A DNA stretch of 26,795 nucleotides, taken from contig JBIJDM010000010.1 of NCBI GenBank assembly GCA_044344145.1, positions 1 to 26,795 of the forward strand. Direction: 5' to 3'. Source of the stretch: JBAXGE01 sp044344145 (lineage in GTDB: Bacteria > Planctomycetota > Phycisphaerae > WQYP01). The notes beneath the pieces are model-generated. The model saw only the letters and a program-made list of their open reading frames with translations, had not been told where the DNA came from and made no database searches. Position 1 is the first letter of the stretch. Every line of letters begins with the position of its first letter. A program made the position numbers and the translations under genes. This document shows, piece by piece, positions 1 through 5,888 of this stretch.

Positions 1-205
1 GACGACAAAATCGCACCAGATTTTTAACTTGGTGAAGATACGGTTCAAAACCGAGCCATCGCTTTTTTGATTTTATGTCTTTTTCCGACTTGATGATGAT
101 TGGGTCAATCAGACTCCACTCATTTGCGGCAATATGTAGATCAAACGCGTCAGAAGATGCGGTTGGATTCAATGTGGCCAGTTGTACCCGTACTTGACTC
201 ATCAT
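1..205 (-). CDS. N-terminal fragment of a probable SNF2-type helicase (runs off the left edge)
   Basis: An open frame of about 68 codons begins at a double ATG (205 and 202) and continues past the window start without a stop. A run of G precedes the ATGs and may act as the ribosome binding site. The visible protein ends with GFEPYLHQVKNLVRFCR. From memory, this pattern (aromatic-x-P-Y-x-HQ, then an N-[LV]-[IV]-x-F-CR element) lies just before the Walker A loop in a group of SNF2-family helicases often found in bacterial defence loci. The helicase motifs themselves lie outside the window, so the family call rests on this short segment. The segment is clearly AT-richer than the genes to the right, which fits an acquired gene. 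A promoter with well-matched boxes sits about 85 bases upstream. Coding status is fairly likely; the function is tentative. Confidence 0.5.
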   Translation of the reverse strand, partial: MMSQVRVQLATLNPTASSDAFDLHIAANEWSLIDPIIIKSEKDIKSKKRWLGFEPYLHQVKNLVRFCR

Positions 206-289
206 ACCCCCGGTAAACACAAACCATATTTGCCGTAACGCCTCAATACTAACCGCGTAACCAATTTCCCGCCAAATATCACCCCGCCC

Positions 290-318
290 AGTATATCCCT
301 ACTTCATATCTGCGACAA
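290..318 (-). promoter_or_regulatory. Predicted sigma70-type promoter for the helicase-like gene
   Basis: On the minus strand TTGTCG (318-313) is followed by exactly 17 bases and TATACT (295-290), which matches 5 of 6 consensus positions. Transcription would start near 283, giving a leader of about 80 bases before the ATG at 205/202. A G-rich tract lies immediately upstream of the -35 box. Confidence 0.45.
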
Positions 319-335
319 TCCACTAGGCATATATT

Positions 336-360
336 CCCCCAACCCCAACCGCCCCCCCCC
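336..360 (-). other. G-rich tract with a nine-G run, possible G-quadruplex
   Basis: Read on the minus strand, the tract contains runs of 9, 2, 4 and 5 guanines separated by one- or two-base spacers. This meets the usual four-run rule for a G-quadruplex if the nine-G run supplies two runs. It ends 17 bases upstream of the -35 box of the helicase-like gene. A homopolymer of this length can also slip during replication. Confidence 0.5.
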
Positions 361-366
361 AAATCC

Positions 367-385
367 GGGCGACCGCCGGTCGCCC
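367..385. repeat. REP-like palindrome GGGCGACC-GCC-GGTCGCCC
   Basis: Two perfect 8-base arms flank a 3-base centre, and the sequence CTAC follows on the plus strand. Palindromes of this kind (GGGCGACC with GGTCGCCCCTAC) occur as dispersed intergenic repeats in many genomes. Only one copy is in this window, so the REP assignment is from general knowledge. It lies between the groEL terminator and the promoter of the leftmost gene. Confidence 0.45.
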
Positions 386-441
386 CTACCCAAATTCCGT
401 GCCCTTCTGTGTTTTCCGAGAAAAAAGGGAACGCAGCGCAT

Positions 442-475
442 AAAAAAGCTCCCCGGAAGATCGTTCCGGGGAGCT
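442..475 (-). terminator. Rho-independent terminator of the groES-groEL operon
   Basis: AGCTCCCCGGAA and TTCCGGGGAGCT form a perfect 12-base-pair stem with the 5-base loop GATCG. On the minus strand the stem is followed by a run of T (442-447). It starts about 30 bases after the groEL stop codon and is the clearest terminator in the window. Confidence 0.9.
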
Positions 476-506
476 GGAATTACTTGCGTAAATCCGTCAG
501 CGAGGC

Positions 507-2135
507 TTAGTAGTCTTCGCCGCCGCCGTGGTCGTGGTTATGGCCACCCTTTTCGGCCTTCTTGGGCAGGTCGCTGATGACCGCGTCGGTCGTGAGCAGC
601 AGGCTGGAGATGGAGGCCGCGTTGGTCAGCGCGGTACGTTCGACCTTGGTGGGCACAATGACGCCCATCTTGACCATGTCGCCGTATTCGTGCGTCAGGG
701 CGTTGTAACCGAAGTTCACTTCCTTGCTCTCGATGACCTTCTGGGCCACGATCGAGCCATCCACGCCGGCATTGGCGGAGATCTGCTTGATGGGAGCAAA
801 CAAAGCGCGCTTCACGATATCGGCGCCGATCTTTTCATCGCCGTCGAGTTTGAGCTTGTCAATGGCGCCCAGGGTCCGCAGCACACTCACGCCGCCACCG
901 GGCAGAATGCCTTCTTCGACGGCCGCACGGCAGGCGTGCAGGGCGTCTTCGACGCGGGCCTTCTTTTCCTTCATGGCGGCTTCGGTCGCCGCGCCCACCT
1001 TGATGATGGCCACGCCGCCGGCCAGCTTGGCCAGACGTTCCTGCAGCTTTTCGCGGTCGTAATCGCTGGTGGTGCGGTCAATCTCGTTCTTGAGCTGATC
1101 AATCCGGGCCTTGATGTCGCTACTCTTGCCAGCACCTTCGATGATGGTGGTGGCTTCTTTTTCGACCTTGATCTTCTTGGCCTTGCCGAGGTCCTTGAGT
1201 TCCAGCGTTTCGAGGCTGATGCCCAGTTCCTTGAAGACGGCCTTGCCACCGGTGACGATGGCGATGTCTTCGAGCATGGCCTTGCGGCGATCGCCAAAGC
1301 CGGGGGCTTTGACCGCGACCACCTTGAGGATGCCGCGGAGCTTGTTGACGACCAGAGTCGCCAGGGCTTCGCCTTCGATGTCTTCGGCAATGATCAGGAG
1401 GCCCTTGCCGGCTTCGGCGACTTTGCCGAGGATGGGCAGCAGGTCCTTGATCGAGCTGATCTTTTCTTCATGGATGAGGATGTAGGCGTCTTCCAGTTCC
1501 GCCGCGGCGGTCTTGGGATCGGCGAAGTGCGGGCTGATGTAACCCTTATCGAACTGCAGACCTTCGACGAGGTCCACGGTGGTATCGAGGCCCTTGCCTT
1601 CTTCCACGGTGATCACGCCGTCCTTGCCGACCTTGTCCATGGCATCGGCAATCATCTGCCCGATCTGGGCGTCCTGATTGGCCGAGCTGGTGCCGACCTG
1701 GGCGACCTGCTTGCTGGAGTTCACCTTGACGGACATCTGCTGCAACTCGGCCACGACGGCATCCACGGCCTTTTCGATGCCGCGTTTGAGCAGGGTGGGG
1801 TTGGCGCCGGCGGTGACGTTCTTGAGGCCTTCGCTGAAGATCGCTTCGGCATAGACCGTCGCGGTGGTGGTGCCATCGCCCGCGACCGTGCTGGTCTTGC
1901 TGGCGACTTCCTTCACCAACTGGGCACCGAGATTTTCGAGGGGGTCTTCGAGTTCGATTTCCTTGGCCACGGTGACGCCGTCTTTGGTCACGGTGGGGGA
2001 ACCGAAGCTCTTTTCAATCACGACATTGCGGCCCGAGGGGCCGAGGGTCACTTTGACCGCTTTGGCCAGGACCTTCACGCCGACCAGAATCTTCTCGCGG
2101 GCTTCATTCGAGAATTCAATCAATTTGGCTGCCAT
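507..2135 (-). CDS. groEL: Chaperonin GroEL (60 kDa)
   Basis: Forms the double-ring ATP-driven folding chamber that works with GroES in the cytoplasm. At 542 residues it is full length for the family. The N-terminal equatorial part carries TLGPSGRN (30-37), Asp52 in VTKDGVTVAKEI and the nucleotide loop AGDGTTTATV with Asp87. The later KARVEDALHA and EEGILPGGG motifs complete the ATP site. The C-terminus is unusual: instead of the common Gly-Gly-Met tail it ends in GGHNHDHGGGEDY, rich in His and Asp. Such altered tails are typical of additional GroEL copies in bacteria that keep several, so this may not be the only chaperonin; that is inference. The start is supported by GGAG about 9 bases upstream. 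It follows groES by 60 bases, with a hairpin and T-run between them, and a strong terminator follows the stop. Confidence 0.98.
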   Translation of the reverse strand: MAAKLIEFSNEAREKILVGVKVLAKAVKVTLGPSGRNVVIEKSFGSPTVTKDGVTVAKEIELEDPLENLGAQLVKEVASKTSTVAGDGTTTATVYAEAIFSEGLKNVTAGANPTLLKRGIEKAVDAVVAELQQMSVKVNSSKQVAQVGTSSANQDAQIGQMIADAMDKVGKDGVITVEEGKGLDTTVDLVEGLQFDKGYISPHFADPKTAAAELEDAYILIHEEKISSIKDLLPILGKVAEAGKGLLIIAEDIEGEALATLVVNKLRGILKVVAVKAPGFGDRRKAMLEDIAIVTGGKAVFKELGISLETLELKDLGKAKKIKVEKEATTIIEGAGKSSDIKARIDQLKNEIDRTTSDYDREKLQERLAKLAGGVAIIKVGAATEAAMKEKKARVEDALHACRAAVEEGILPGGGVSVLRTLGAIDKLKLDGDEKIGADIVKRALFAPIKQISANAGVDGSIVAQKVIESKEVNFGYNALTHEYGDMVKMGVIVPTKVERTALTNAASISSLLLTTDAVISDLPKKAEKGGHNHDHGGGEDY

Positions 2136-2153
2136 AGTAGCTCACTCCGTCAT

Positions 2154-2187
2154 AAAAAAAGATACCGAACCACCGCTGCGGGGTTCG
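2154..2187 (-). terminator. Hairpin plus T7 between groES and groEL (attenuator or processing element)
   Basis: In the 60-base gap, minus strand, CGAACC and GGTTCG pair as a 6-base outer stem, with CCG/CGG pairing inside. Five bases later comes an uninterrupted run of seven T (2160-2154). This has the form of a weak intrinsic terminator placed before the groEL ribosome binding site. It could lower groEL output relative to groES, or protect the upstream message end. Confidence 0.5.
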
Positions 2188-2195
2188 TGGATACA

Positions 2196-2489
2196 TTACT
2201 CAACAATGGCCAGAACTTCTTCTTCCGACATGATCATCAGCTCTTCGCCGTCAATCTTGAGTTCGGTGCCGGCGTAGCTGGCGAAAATGACCTCGTCGCC
2301 CTTCTTGACCTGGAACTTGGCGCGGGTGCCATCATCCAACAGCTTGCCTTCGCCGATGGCGACGACTTTGCCACGACGGGGCTTTTCTTTGGCGCTTTCG
2401 GGCAGGACGATACCACTCTTGGTGGTGGTTTCCGCTTCCAGACGCTTGATAATGATTTTGTCAGCGAGGGGACGAACCTTCAGGGCCAT
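2196..2489 (-). CDS. groES: Co-chaperonin GroES (10 kDa)
   Basis: Caps the GroEL ring as a heptamer. The protein is 97 residues, normal for the family. It starts MALKVRPLADKIIIKRLEAE, has the mobile loop region ETTTKSGIVLPESAKEKPRRGK that contacts GroEL, and the usual KKGDEVIFASYAGTELKIDGEE core. The frame is open for 33 codons further upstream, but the start at 2489 is chosen because AAAGGAG lies 6 bases before it and the homology begins there. It is the first gene of the operon. The region upstream has a candidate promoter and an inverted repeat near the start site. I see no CIRCE element (TTAGCACTC-N9-GAGTGCTAA), so HrcA control in the classical form is not supported. Confidence 0.97.
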   Translation of the reverse strand: MALKVRPLADKIIIKRLEAETTTKSGIVLPESAKEKPRRGKVVAIGEGKLLDDGTRAKFQVKKGDEVIFASYAGTELKIDGEELMIMSEEEVLAIVE

Positions 2490-2528
2490 GGATTGCTCCT
2501 TTTGCAACAAGTATCCCAAAAACCATAG

Positions 2529-2549
2529 GTCAGGCGACAATCGCCCGAC
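2529..2549. promoter_or_regulatory. Inverted repeat in the groES leader, candidate operator or 5' hairpin
   Basis: GTCAGGCGA and TCGCCCGAC are 9-base arms with one mismatch and a 3-base centre. The element lies about 40 bases before the groES start and just downstream of the predicted transcription start. CIRCE occupies this position in other bacteria, but the sequence is unrelated to CIRCE. Confidence 0.4.
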
Positions 2550-2559
2550 AATTGGTGCA

Positions 2560-2588
2560 TGTCTATTACGACGAGCTACGTAATGCAA
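2560..2588 (-). promoter_or_regulatory. Candidate groESL promoter
   Basis: Minus strand TTGCAT (2588-2583), 17 bases, then TAGACA (2565-2560). The -10 box is a poor match (3 of 6), so this is a weak prediction. Its support is the correct spacing and its position just upstream of the inverted repeat at 2529-2549. Confidence 0.3.
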
Positions 2589-2625
2589 AGGTTATGCCAA
2601 GCGTGAAAACGGCTGTGCAATAATC

Positions 2626-2643
2626 ATGGCAACATATTGCCAT
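2626..2643. repeat. 18-base palindrome ATGGCAA-CATA-TTGCCAT
   Basis: Perfect 7-base arms around a 4-base centre, lying about 38 bases upstream of the candidate groES -35 box. It could bind a dimeric regulator of groESL. No other copy was noticed in the window. Confidence 0.3.
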
Positions 2644-2900
2644 ATATATAGTTACGTATTGCTCTATGGGGGTTCAATCCGGTCCCTATACCCCGGTAAA
2701 TTCCCTGTCAAAACCGTCCTTTACCCTTTGCAACCTGTCGGAATGGCAGAAAGGGCAGTCCGGCTTTGGGGTGGGTTATCTGGTACTTACCAGATTATCG
2801 GGAGGCAGGAAGGGGATCGCCTCGGCGAGGGGTTGCCACTTTTCGCTGGTGATCGCGGTGTCGTAGTCTGCGAGGGGTGCTAAAAGTCAGGTTTGGAATA
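2644..2900. other. Gene-free stretch between the groESL promoter and a terminator
   Basis: I see no convincing gene here. Open frames in this stretch lack ribosome binding sites, start codons in useful places or recognisable protein sequence. The one structured element is a perfect 18-base palindrome at 2778-2795, ATCTGGTA-CT-TACCAGAT. I looked for SRP RNA, 6S RNA and tmRNA signatures and did not recognise any. Confidence 0.4.
2778..2795. repeat. Perfect 8-2-8 palindrome, operator-like
   Basis: ATCTGGTA and TACCAGAT flank the dinucleotide CT. The geometry matches that of dimeric helix-turn-helix operators and equals that of the palindrome at 7783-7800, though the sequences differ. It lies in gene-free DNA, nearly 300 bases upstream of groES, and no gene starts on the plus strand nearby. 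Confidence 0.35.
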
Positions 2901-2934
2901 AGAAAACCCCATGGTTGGAGGCCACCATGGGGTT
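2901..2934 (-). terminator. Rho-independent terminator of the small membrane protein gene
   Basis: AACCCCATGGT and ACCATGGGGTT form a perfect 11-base-pair stem with an 8-base loop. On the minus strand TTTTCTTATT follows directly. It begins about 36 bases after the stop codon at 2971. The other side is also T-rich on the plus strand, so it might work in both directions. Confidence 0.85.
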
Positions 2935-2970
2935 CTGTAATTTTATTATAAGTATTGGCTCTGACTGGCA

Positions 2971-3384
2971 TTACACAAAGGCCGACTTGATTTCCGGTTT
3001 CATAATCACGACCAACGCCCAAATACCTACCGGCAGACCAATGAGGCAGCATGGCGAGACACACGGAACCATGGCTACGATGATCGCCGCCATGACCAGA
3101 CCATAGCTCTGCAAATTCATGAGCTTATAGGCACCATAAGCAATAAAAGCGCAAACCAAAATTCCGATCACATTAAAAAACACCCCCGCCCCACCCATCA
3201 ACATATTCATAGTACCATTTTCGCCACCTTGGGTGGCCCCGATGCCTAAACCCAGTACATTGTTCAGGATCCCAAACAATGCGGCAAGCAGACCCAACCC
3301 GGCGGTAACGTACAACAAGATACCCGGGACCTTAACGGCTTCCTTGGGATCGGGACCGGTAGCGTAATCAATCGGCTGGGTCAT
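2971..3384 (-). CDS. Small membrane protein of unknown function
   Basis: The protein has 137 residues and is very hydrophobic. I place membrane segments at about 18-47, 62-88 and 93-127, the last probably a hairpin of two short helices. The C-terminal part, CVSPCCLIGLPVGIWALVVI followed by a short polar KPEIKSAFV end, is a pattern I associate with a small membrane family common in Planctomycetota; its role is not known. The start at 3384 is supported by AAAGGA about 8 bases upstream. It has its own strong promoter at 3439-3467 and its own terminator, so it is probably a single-gene transcript. The CC pair in the last membrane segment is conserved in that family as I recall it. Confidence 0.85.
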   Translation of the reverse strand: MTQPIDYATGPDPKEAVKVPGILLYVTAGLGLLAALFGILNNVLGLGIGATQGGENGTMNMLMGGAGVFFNVIGILVCAFIAYGAYKLMNLQSYGLVMAAIIVAMVPCVSPCCLIGLPVGIWALVVIMKPEIKSAFV

Positions 3385-3438
3385 GATCGAATCCTTTTTT
3401 TGAAATCTGGCACGAGTGTTATGTGATTTACAGAGCCC

Positions 3439-3467
3439 ATCGTAAACGCAGCTTGAAACCGTGTCAA
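3439..3467 (-). promoter_or_regulatory. Strong sigma70-type promoter for the small membrane protein gene
   Basis: Minus strand TTGACA (3467-3462) is a perfect -35 box, followed by 17 bases and TACGAT (3444-3439, 4 of 6). It lies directly after the hemL stop at 3471 and gives a leader of about 45 bases. Confidence 0.6.
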
Positions 3468-3470
3468 TTG

Positions 3471-4808
3471 TTATCCCGCAGCCGGTATCTGACTCACAAT
3501 ACCCAAGGCTGTTGTGGCCGCTTCCAGCGTCTGTTCGATTTCAATTTCTGTATGCGCCAGCGAGATAAACCACGCCTCAAACTGACTGGGGGGCAGCATG
3601 ATGCCCGCGTCCAGCATGGCGCGGAAGAAGGCCGCATACGCCTTGGTATTGCATTGTATGGCCTGTTGGTAATCGCGGACGGTGCTTTGGCCGGGGCGGA
3701 CAAAGAAGGGGGTCAGCATGCTGCCGCAGCGCTGGACGACCAGCGGAATATGAAACGCCGCGGCGGCCAGTTCCAGCCCCCGGGCCAAGGTGGCCGCGAG
3801 TGTATCGAGTCGGGTATAGGCCCCTTCGGCTGCGAGGATATCCAGCGTCGCCAGCCCCGCGGCCATGCTCAGGGGATTACCGCTGAGCGTACCGGCCTGA
3901 TACACCGGCCCCGCCGGGCTAATCTGATTCATCAATTCCGCCCGTCCACCATACGCCCCCACCGGCAGGCCCCCGCCGATAACTTTGCCCAGACAGGTAA
4001 TATCCGGCCGCAGCTTGAGCAGTTGCTGCGCGCCGCCGGGGGCCACGCGGAAGCCGGTCATCACTTCATCCACGATCAGCAGAGAGCCGTATTGATCGCA
4101 CAGCGCCCGCACACCATCAAGATAACCCGGCACGGGCAAGACAACGCCCATATTGCCGCAGATGGCTTCCAGCGCCACAGCTGCGATGCGCGGGCCGTGC
4201 TGGGCGAACAGATTGGTCAGGCCCACCAGATCGTTGAATTGGGCGATTAGCGTGGTCTGGGCGAGCGCACTGGAAACCCCCGCGCTGCTTGGGGTGCCGT
4301 GGGTCATGGCGCCGCTGCCAGCCTCGACCAGCAAGGCATCCACATGGCCATGGTAACAGCCGGCGAATTTCACCACCAGATCGCGGCCCGTCGCGGCCCG
4401 GGCCAGGCGCAGGGCGCTCATGGTGGCCTCGGTGCCGGAATTAACAAAGCGGACCATGGGCACCTGGGGCATCAGCGCCGCGATGCGCTGGGCCAGTCGG
4501 ATCTCGAGTTCATTGGTGCAGCCGTAGGCGGAGCCTTTGTCCATCTGCTTGGCCACGGCGGCCCGTACTGCCGCGGGCGCATGGCCGGCCATCAGCGGCC
4601 CGTAGCTCATCACGTAATCAATATAACTGTTGTTATCCACATCCGTGAGGCGACACCCCTTAGCCTCTTTAATCAGCACCGGGCCGGCCCCGACGGAACG
4701 AAAACTCCGCACCGGCGAGGATACCCCCCCGGGCATCAAGGTCACCGCCAGCGCAGACAATTCCTGGGAGCGGGCATAACGAGGTTTGGGCGTCTTTGTG
4801 CGTGCCAT
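3471..4808 (-). CDS. hemL: Glutamate-1-semialdehyde 2,1-aminomutase
   Basis: Converts glutamate-1-semialdehyde to 5-aminolevulinate in the C5 route to haem and other tetrapyrroles; PLP-dependent and cytoplasmic. The protein has 445 residues, the usual size. Visible signatures are the N-terminal PGGVSSPVRSF that binds substrate, VNSGTEATMSALRLAR (122-137), the PLP-ring Asp247 in LLIVDEVMTGFRV and the Schiff-base Lys275 in CLGKVIGGGLPVGAYGG. These distinguish it from ordinary acetylornithine-type class III aminotransferases. No good ribosome binding site is seen upstream of the ATG at 4808; the start is chosen because the homology begins soon after and no better in-frame start is present. It sits 98 bases after the CAAX protease gene on the same strand, but shared transcription is uncertain. 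No other haem gene is nearby. Confidence 0.96.
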   Translation of the reverse strand: MARTKTPKPRYARSQELSALAVTLMPGGVSSPVRSFRSVGAGPVLIKEAKGCRLTDVDNNSYIDYVMSYGPLMAGHAPAAVRAAVAKQMDKGSAYGCTNELEIRLAQRIAALMPQVPMVRFVNSGTEATMSALRLARAATGRDLVVKFAGCYHGHVDALLVEAGSGAMTHGTPSSAGVSSALAQTTLIAQFNDLVGLTNLFAQHGPRIAAVALEAICGNMGVVLPVPGYLDGVRALCDQYGSLLIVDEVMTGFRVAPGGAQQLLKLRPDITCLGKVIGGGLPVGAYGGRAELMNQISPAGPVYQAGTLSGNPLSMAAGLATLDILAAEGAYTRLDTLAATLARGLELAAAAFHIPLVVQRCGSMLTPFFVRPGQSTVRDYQQAIQCNTKAYAAFFRAMLDAGIMLPPSQFEAWFISLAHTEIEIEQTLEAATTALGIVSQIPAAG

Positions 4809-4906
4809 AGTGTCTCATAGTCTAAACGAAGCCGGGATTTGACGCGCTAGCGTTACCGCCAATTTACCCCTACCGCAGGAGATATGCAATACCCTCTCGG
4901 CCCCAC

Positions 4907-5701
4907 TTACCAGAACTGCCAATCCTGCGTCACAATCACGTAGATGCCCAAAGTCAGGTTGGTCACGCCATGGGCGATGATGGCCGGGCCGAGGCGTTTG
5001 GTGCGGATGACCAGCAGTGCCATGAGCACCCCGTACAAAATCCCGCTGGGCCATTGGAAGTGACCGATGGCAAAGCCCACACTCGTCAGGCCCAGTGCGG
5101 CCCAGCTAAAGGTGCCGATGCGCACCGTTTCAAAGCGTTGCGGGTTCACTGCCGCGCGCAGGGCGAAATCACGCCAGAATAGTTCCTCGATAAAGGGCAC
5201 CACCAGCGTTGGCCCGGCAATCCGTACGATATAAAATAACCAGAGGCCCCAACCACTTAATTGCACAATCGGGTTATACAACTCCGGCCAGGTGGCGCCC
5301 AGTAAATGCGGGTAGCGGATTTTGCCGGTAAGGTGATAACTTACTGCCTGAGCAGCGTATTCCACCCCCACCCACAAGACCAGTCCCAGCAAACCCGCCA
5401 TGATCCCCAAGCCGGTATGCCCCCAGCGGATGCGCGAAAAATAGGGCCAAAACCAGATCAAGAGGCCCAACCCAACCAGAGTTTTTCCCGCGTAGACCCA
5501 GGGATGATACGTAAACCACAGTTTGGCCCAGTCAATGCCGCCCATGGTTCCCAGCGCCGAGGGTAACACCACCAGCATAAAACCCATGAGCGGCAGCAGA
5601 TACGGGAGATGCGGACGGGTGTAGAAAAATTCGTGTAACCACCCGCCCGGTCGGCCGGGGCCAAGGGGATCGGGGGCGGAATTCTCGGCTGTGGTTGTCA
5701 T
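4907..5701 (-). CDS. CAAX prenyl protease-related (CPBP) membrane protein, exosortase-associated type
   Basis: A 264-residue integral membrane protein with about seven hydrophobic segments. The metalloprotease-like motifs of the CPBP/Abi family are present: Glu172-Glu173 with Arg177 in VVPFIEELFWRDFALR, His214 in GFAIGHFQWPSG, and His244/Asn248 in IIAHGVTNLTLGIYV. The EELFWR form and the C-terminal WQFW match the subgroup found in genomes with PEP-CTERM/exosortase sorting, where it may process or assist sorting of secreted proteins; its substrate is unknown. The frame stays open far upstream, but that part overlaps the divergent gene at 5889. I place the start at 5701, where the proline-rich cytoplasmic N-terminus precedes the first membrane helix. 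There is no Shine-Dalgarno, and a promoter ends only 7 bases before the ATG, so the message is probably leaderless. Confidence 0.88.
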   Translation of the reverse strand: MTTTAENSAPDPLGPGRPGGWLHEFFYTRPHLPYLLPLMGFMLVVLPSALGTMGGIDWAKLWFTYHPWVYAGKTLVGLGLLIWFWPYFSRIRWGHTGLGIMAGLLGLVLWVGVEYAAQAVSYHLTGKIRYPHLLGATWPELYNPIVQLSGWGLWLFYIVRIAGPTLVVPFIEELFWRDFALRAAVNPQRFETVRIGTFSWAALGLTSVGFAIGHFQWPSGILYGVLMALLVIRTKRLGPAIIAHGVTNLTLGIYVIVTQDWQFW

Positions 5702-5708
5702 GTACAGC

Positions 5709-5737
5709 AGGATAGCGGGCCGGGGGCCGGGGGACAA
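5709..5737 (-). promoter_or_regulatory. Promoter of the CAAX protease gene, leaderless arrangement
   Basis: Minus strand TTGTCC (5737-5732), 17 bases, then TATCCT (5714-5709). Only 7 bases separate the -10 box from the ATG at 5701, so the transcript should begin at or next to the start codon. The absence of a ribosome binding site agrees with this. Confidence 0.5.
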
Positions 5738-5770
5738 GCCCCGATATGCGTAAAATGGGGGTCTACCGCC

Positions 5771-5799
5771 TTGACAGTGCCGGGGGCGCAAGTTATGGT
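5771..5799 (+). promoter_or_regulatory. Promoter of the helical-repeat protein gene
   Basis: A perfect TTGACA (5771-5776), 17 bases, then TATGGT (5794-5799, 4 of 6). It faces away from the CAAX protease promoter and gives a leader of about 83 bases before the ATG at 5889. Confidence 0.55.
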
Positions 5800-5888
5800 C
5801 TGGCTTTGTGCGCGGCGGTGAACGGGCCCGGAAACGGCAGCTCGTTGGCCCACCTATCAGACAGCAGAAAGATTTTCGGAGTATCCCT

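Noticed and set aside
528..2528. Long plus-strand open frame opposite groEL and groES
   Set aside because: It is an antisense shadow of highly conserved chaperonin genes, a common effect of biased codon use at high GC. It has no ribosome binding site or recognisable protein sequence.
2690..2880. Minus-strand frame with one internal stop, including a CPFCHSDRLQRV segment that looks like half a zinc ribbon
   Set aside because: Only one CxxC pair is present, there is no start codon and the two halves are about 30-36 codons each, which is expected by chance here. It could be a decayed gene but I cannot support that.
2690..2880. Possible SRP, 6S or tmRNA gene in the gene-free region
   Set aside because: The CGGAA and nearby AGGGCAG strings resemble parts of the SRP RNA core, but the full core sequence and the flanking helix are missing.
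4850..4862. 13-base identity GCGTTACCGCCAA shared with 18647-18659, both upstream of minus-strand genes (hemL and sppA)
   Set aside because: In a window of this size several exact 13-base repeats are expected by chance, and the position relative to the gene start differs.
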